A stretch of DNA of 64,000 nt from DAIOEK01 sp963708715 (GTDB lineage: Bacteria > Chloroflexota > Anaerolineae > Anaerolineales > Anaerolineaceae). Shown piece by piece: positions 60,749 to 64,000 of this stretch. Made by a program: the position numbers and the translations under genes. Within the stretch, counting starts at the first letter, position 1. Every line of letters starts with the position of its first letter. Under the pieces are notes generated by a model. That model was not told the origin of the DNA and did not search any database. It worked only from the letters and a program-made list of their open reading frames with translations. The DNA is taken from positions 186,001 through 250,000 of the forward strand of contig CAVPSU010000001.1 in NCBI GenBank assembly GCA_963708715.1. Reading direction: 5' to 3'.

Positions 60749-61822
60749 TTAAATTTTTGCCTCATTGCCAGAAATGATCCTGGCAGTTAAGGAGACCGTC
60801 TGGGTACCACCTCCCTTCAATATAAATTGGGTATTTCTTTCAATTGCCTTATCCAAGTTATTGGGAATACTCGACCAGGGTTCCAATGCGATCACGTGAA
60901 CCCGGTTCCACCAGGGGTAACCCGGTGCTTTCCCAAAGACCAGCCAAAGCCAGAGATACGGAAAAACAGATAAATCCCAGCTCACTTTTATTCCCAGGGA
61001 TTGATCAGGCTGTATCACTTTGAACCATCCCTCTTGAAAATCTTTCAGATAAACCAGATCAGCGAATCCACCATCTATTCCTGGGCAGATAGAGAGATCC
61101 AATTCTTTTCCATTAAGATCACAGATTAGAGGCCAGATGAAATTACTTCCGGGAGAGAATTTTGAGCTTTCTGCAAACGATGGAGAATGAACCTCCCCAT
61201 TACATGGTGGGAGCACGATCCGTGTCCCTTTCTGTAGGAAAGGTTCTCCAAACGCAGGGTGATGACCCCACATAAAATATTGTTCATCTGGTGATCGGTT
61301 AGTCACAGTCTCATCGATGAAAAGGGAAGGATTACCCAATTCAAGACGGATCGTCCGTTCAAGGTGAAATGGAGTCCGAATACAATCAACAAAAAATCGG
61401 ACTGCAATTTCGGTGGGAGAATCCAATATAATTTCGTAATCCCATCCCAGTTGCGCAACTTCGCCGTGCAATCCTAGCTCTGCGCCGCGATAATCTACTG
61501 GTCCCCCGCCCGGGAATATCTCCTGCCATCCGCCGTGATATGTATCCAGGAAGGATCCTGAGCTCATTGAGCTGGTTGGATGCGACTGGCGCGGATCAAC
61601 TAATCCCAAAGGAGAAACCCATAAGAAGTCGGTATCGGTGGGTTTGTAGAGCAGAGAAAAAAGATCCGCACCCTTATCCAATAAAATGCCTACGCGCAAA
61701 AGATCGTTTTCCAGGATTATCGATCGCAACCCTTTATAGGTTAGCTCGTCCGTGATCCTACATCCGAAGTGACGATAGGCAGCCCGGCTCACTGAACCAC
61801 CGACCCATCTATTTCTTTGCAT
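60749..61822 (-). CDS. DUF4432/aldose 1-epimerase-like protein
   Basis: The 357-residue protein has the galactose-mutarotase-like beta-sandwich pattern. GADLFSLLYKPTDTDFLW, WQEIFPGGGPVDYRGAELGLHGE and WGHHPAFGEPFL are typical of aldose epimerase relatives, with His and Glu in catalytic positions. DUF4432 members often sit in sugar operons and probably equilibrate anomers before isomerisation. Its 5' end overlaps the lacI reading frame by 34 bp, so translation is coupled to that gene. It is upstream of the sugar receptor gene. Confidence 0.82.
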   Translation of the reverse strand: MQRNRWVGGSVSRAAYRHFGCRITDELTYKGLRSIILENDLLRVGILLDKGADLFSLLYKPTDTDFLWVSPLGLVDPRQSHPTSSMSSGSFLDTYHGGWQEIFPGGGPVDYRGAELGLHGEVAQLGWDYEIILDSPTEIAVRFFVDCIRTPFHLERTIRLELGNPSLFIDETVTNRSPDEQYFMWGHHPAFGEPFLQKGTRIVLPPCNGEVHSPSFAESSKFSPGSNFIWPLICDLNGKELDLSICPGIDGGFADLVYLKDFQEGWFKVIQPDQSLGIKVSWDLSVFPYLWLWLVFGKAPGYPWWNRVHVIALEPWSSIPNNLDKAIERNTQFILKGGGTQTVSLTARIISGNEAKI

Positions 61823-62818
61823 TCACTGGTTGATTGGCGAATGACCAATTCAACACTCAACGTGGTTGATTTGGGTTGCTCACCCGTTTCGAGCGAATTG
61901 ATCAAGGCACGGGCAGCCAGAATTCCTTTCTCGTAAGCAGGCTGCCGAATGGTTGTAAGTTGCGGTTGGACGAATGACGCAAGAGGAATATCGTCATACC
62001 CGACCACACTGATATCTTCTGGGACGCGCAATCCCAGTTCCTGAATTGCCTTCATGGCGCCAATCGCCATCATGTCGTTCGCCAGAAAGATCGCAGTTGG
62101 TTTTTCTGAAAGCTGCATGAGCTTCATTGTGTAGTCATGCCCTCCCTGGACAGAACTGGTATCCGTGATCATTACGAATTGGTCACAACAAGGGCACTGG
62201 TTCCGTTCCATGGTCGCCTTATATCCATTTAATCGATCCAAACTCGATTGCAGGGAAGGTTTCCCCAGATAAGCGATCTTCCGGTGTCCTAATTGGATCA
62301 GATGCTCGACCACCAATGTTGCCCCGTAGAAATTATCAACATCCACATACGTCATGTGCTCTTCTTCGGAGATCTTGGCCGTCGACACATAAGGAACATT
62401 TTCCTGATTCAATGTAGTTATGATCTGTTTGTGGAACGATCCCGGACTTAATAGTACGAATCCGTCCACTCGTTTTTGTTTGTAGATATCGAGGTAATTG
62501 ACTTCATGGGCGTAACATAAGACCATGAAATATCCTCTTGCATCGATCTCAGTGGAGACTCCCCGCATCACCTCGGTATAAAAAGGATTAGAGAAGATAT
62601 AAGCAGCTTCATGCGGGATGATCAACCCAATATAGCTGCTCTTTTGCATGGATATGGCTTTAGCGAAAGCATTTGGATGAAAATCATAATCATCGATGAG
62701 TTTGAGTATTTTCTGCCGTGTATCACGATCTACATCCGGCTTCATATTAAGGACTTCTCGAAACGGTTGTTTTAGAGACGCCAGCGATTTTAGCTAATTC
62801 CCCAATTGTGATTCGCAT
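61789..62818 (-). pseudogene. LacI-family regulator with a one-base frameshift in the HTH
   Basis: The minus strand from ATG 62818 reads a LacI helix-turn-helix (MRITIGELAKIAGVSKTTVSR), preceded by AAGGAG. It then hits a stop after SRSP. The normal continuation VLNMKPDVDRDTRQKIL resumes in the other frame; one extra base near 62754-62757 explains it. The sugar-binding domain of about 300 residues is intact in that frame (MVLCYAHEV, GFVLLSPG, AIFLANDMMAIGAMKAI, SVVGYDDIPLASFV). If not an error, the regulator has lost DNA binding or is made by reinitiation at ATG 62745 without its HTH. Operator-like repeats lie just upstream. Confidence 0.85.
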
Positions 62819-62845
62819 ATGCTCCTTAAAATGTATCGTTTGATC

Positions 62846-62883
62846 CGTAACCGATACCGTAACCGGTTTCGTAACCGGTTACG
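62846..62883. promoter_or_regulatory. Three overlapping LacI-type operators at 12-bp spacing
   Basis: CGTAACCG occurs at 62846, 62858 and 62870. The last copy is the perfect 14-bp palindrome CGTAACCGGTTACG; the second is CGTAACCGGTTTCG and the first CGTAACCGATACCG. The central CG and the arms fit LacI-family operators. The block is 28 bases upstream of the lacI ATG, so it would autoregulate the operon, and about 50 bp ahead of the glycine riboswitch promoter on the other side. Confidence 0.75.
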
Positions 62884-62934
62884 GTTAGTATAGCGCGAGA
62901 AAAATCACTTGTCAATAGCCAGCTTTACGATTGC

Positions 62935-62963
62935 TTGACTTTATATCGCTTACCCCGTAGAAT
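62935..62963 (+). promoter_or_regulatory. Strong sigma-70 promoter of the gcv operon
   Basis: TTGACT (62935-62940) and TAGAAT (62958-62963) are separated by exactly 17 bp. Transcription would start near 62970, at the first base of the riboswitch. Confidence 0.8.
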
Positions 62964-62970
62964 GATTCTA

Positions 62971-63130
62971 TCTTTGGGAAGAGGACTGGCCTAGCCAGGC
63001 ACCGAAGGGGCAAATCCATATCATGGATGAATCTCTCAGGTAGAAGGACCCGGGATATAAGTCTCTGGAAAGTCCGCCAGTACCGAAGGGGCAAACCTCA
63101 TGAGCGAGGCGAATCTCTCAGGTTAATAAC
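62971..63130 (+). promoter_or_regulatory. Tandem glycine riboswitch (two aptamers)
   Basis: Two glycine aptamers are present in series. Each has the conserved ACCGAAGGGGCAA core (63001-63013 and 63082-63094) followed by AATCTCTCAGGT (63040-63051) or GAATCTCTCAGGT (63111-63123). Between them lies the short linker GGACCCGGGATATAAGTCTCTGGAAAG-type region of tandem switches. It precedes gcvH by about 60 bases, so glycine should control the glycine cleavage genes. Confidence 0.95.
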
Positions 63131-63134
63131 AGAG

Positions 63135-63166
63135 GCACACGGTTTTGCCGTGTGCTCATTTATTTA
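63135..63166 (+). terminator. Expression-platform terminator of the glycine riboswitch
   Basis: GCACACGG (63135-63142) pairs with CCGTGTGC (63148-63155), followed by TCATTTATTT. It directly follows the second aptamer. Without glycine it should stop transcription before gcvH; with glycine, readthrough is expected, as in other ON switches of this class. Confidence 0.75.
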
Positions 63167-63191
63167 ATCAAAACTTCAATGGAGGATACGG

Positions 63192-63584
63192 ATGAATATT
63201 CCAACCGGTTACAAGTTTTCGAAAACGGACGAATGGGTTAAGGTGGATGGCTCAATCGCCACTATCGGGGTTTCCGATTACGCCCAGGAACAACTTTCGG
63301 ATGTTGTCTTTATTGAAATTACCGTCAGCGAAGGTGATACCGTTCAAAAAGGAAAAGTTTTTGGGACCGTTGAATCGGTCAAAGCTGCCTCAGATGTCAA
63401 TTTGCCAATTTCCGGTAAGGTCGTCGCAGTTAATGAAGCGTTGGCAGATACACCCGAAAAAGTTAATACCGAACCATATGATACTGCCTGGATGATCAAA
63501 GTAGAATTATCCAATCAAGCCGAACTTAACGATCTGCTGAGCCCAGACGCATATAAAACCTATTGCGAAACACGGGAACACTAA
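63192..63584 (+). CDS. gcvH: Glycine cleavage system H protein
   Basis: GcvH carries the lipoyl arm that shuttles the aminomethyl group between P, T and L proteins. The 130-residue protein has the family core WVKVDGSIATIGVSDYAQEQLSDVVF and the lipoyl lysine in GTVESVKAASD (Lys64). Length is typical. It follows the riboswitch and terminator, and precedes gcvPA by one base, so both are co-translated. gcvT is not next to it in this window. Confidence 0.96.
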   Translation: MNIPTGYKFSKTDEWVKVDGSIATIGVSDYAQEQLSDVVFIEITVSEGDTVQKGKVFGTVESVKAASDVNLPISGKVVAVNEALADTPEKVNTEPYDTAWMIKVELSNQAELNDLLSPDAYKTYCETREH

Positions 63585-63585
63585 C

Positions 63586-64000
63586 ATGTTTATTCCTCAT
63601 ACACCCTCTGAAACCAGGGAAATGCTGGATGCAGTCGGAATTCCGTCCGTGGAACATCTATTTAAGGACGTTCCGGCTAAATTCAGGTTTCCAAAGTTGG
63701 ATCTTCCACCTGCTATGACAGAGATGGAGATTCTGGCAGAATTACAAAACCTGGCATCTGCCAATAACTCAACCGAAGAAATGATCACCTTTCTCGGTGC
63801 TGGTGCTTACCGACATTACATACCTGCCGCGGTCGACATGCTGTTGCGTCGGGGTGAATTTTATACCGCTTACACCCCATACCAGCCGGAAATCTCTCAG
63901 GGCACATTACAATCCATCTTTGAGTATCAAAGTGTAATTGCCTCCCTTACCGGTATGGAAGCCTGTAATGCGTCGCATTACGATGGCGCCACCGCCTGCG
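63586..64000 (+). CDS. gcvPA: Glycine dehydrogenase (decarboxylating) subunit 1, partial
   Basis: The first 138 residues of the P protein alpha subunit are present before the window ends. They begin MFIPHTPSETREMLDAVGI and include FLGAGAYRHYIPAAVDMLL, FYTAYTPYQPEISQGTLQ and FEYQSVIASLTGM, all typical of GcvPA. The PLP-dependent P protein decarboxylates glycine and passes the residue to GcvH. The split alpha/beta form is expected from this N-terminal sequence; gcvPB should follow outside the window. Confidence 0.95.
   Translation, partial: MFIPHTPSETREMLDAVGIPSVEHLFKDVPAKFRFPKLDLPPAMTEMEILAELQNLASANNSTEEMITFLGAGAYRHYIPAAVDMLLRRGEFYTAYTPYQPEISQGTLQSIFEYQSVIASLTGMEACNASHYDGATAC

Overview
The window reads as part of the chromosome of an anaerobic Chloroflexota bacterium, most likely class Anaerolineae. 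This is inferred from gene content: scattered rnc-smc and scpA/scpB, many GT-C membrane glycosyltransferases, PDWL-rich TPR proteins, a MoaD-MoaE fusion, a tungsten-type aldehyde oxidoreductase and a K+-independent proton pyrophosphatase. No rRNA is present, so the assignment is not proven. Coding density is high and genes form short, often overlapping runs. There is no CRISPR array, insertion sequence or phage module.

Layout. 1-6.3 kb (minus): smc (cut by the window edge), rnc, threonine synthase-like gene, moaD-moaE fusion, moaC. 6.3-13.2 kb: scpA, two small membrane-associated genes, the NAD(P)HX repair enzyme, tRNA-Leu(GAG), plsX, a NERD-like protein, a pseudouridine synthase and scpB. 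13.3-20.5 kb (mostly plus): two lipoproteins, a nucleotide-sugar epimerase/decarboxylase, a gtrA gene with an internal TGA, a magnesium-chelatase-type AAA ATPase, a UroD-family protein, rsmD and a Nudix hydrolase. 20.6-24.3 kb (minus): class II aldolase, a PPi-type phosphofructokinase gene with an in-frame TGA, and a cytosolic histidine kinase. 24.5-35.8 kb: seven large multi-pass GT-C-like proteins interrupted by a nitrilase-family gene. 35.8-47.5 kb: hppA, a Gld-type ABC transporter, rpoD, a long acidic TPR protein split by a frameshift, and ndk. 47.6-49.5 kb: tRNA-Asp, a 76-bp tandem repeat carrying its terminator, and two decayed genes. 49.5-51.1 kb: plsC and a diacylglycerol kinase-like gene. 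51.2-62.8 kb (minus): one sugar-catabolic operon. 62.9-64 kb (plus): tandem glycine riboswitch, gcvH and the start of gcvPA.

The most interesting system is the 51.2-62.8 kb operon. It holds a LacI-type regulator, a mutarotase-like protein, a complete ribose-type ABC importer, a fucose/arabinose-isomerase-like protein, a tungsten aldehyde:ferredoxin oxidoreductase with its own MoaD-like partner, and a transaldolase. It has no sugar kinase and no dedicated aldolase. This suggests a kinase-free route: isomerise a 6-deoxy or 6-modified hexose to the ketose, split it with transaldolase, and oxidise the released C3 aldehyde with ferredoxin as acceptor. The moa genes at 5-6 kb could supply the pterin cofactor. 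Elsewhere the PPi-type PFK and H+-PPase point to a PPi-linked energy economy.

A second theme is single-base lesions in otherwise intact genes: in-frame TGA in gtrA, pfk and a nitroreductase relic, and one-base shifts in the lacI gene and the TPR gene. These may be real decay or sequence errors, and they limit what can be said about those genes.
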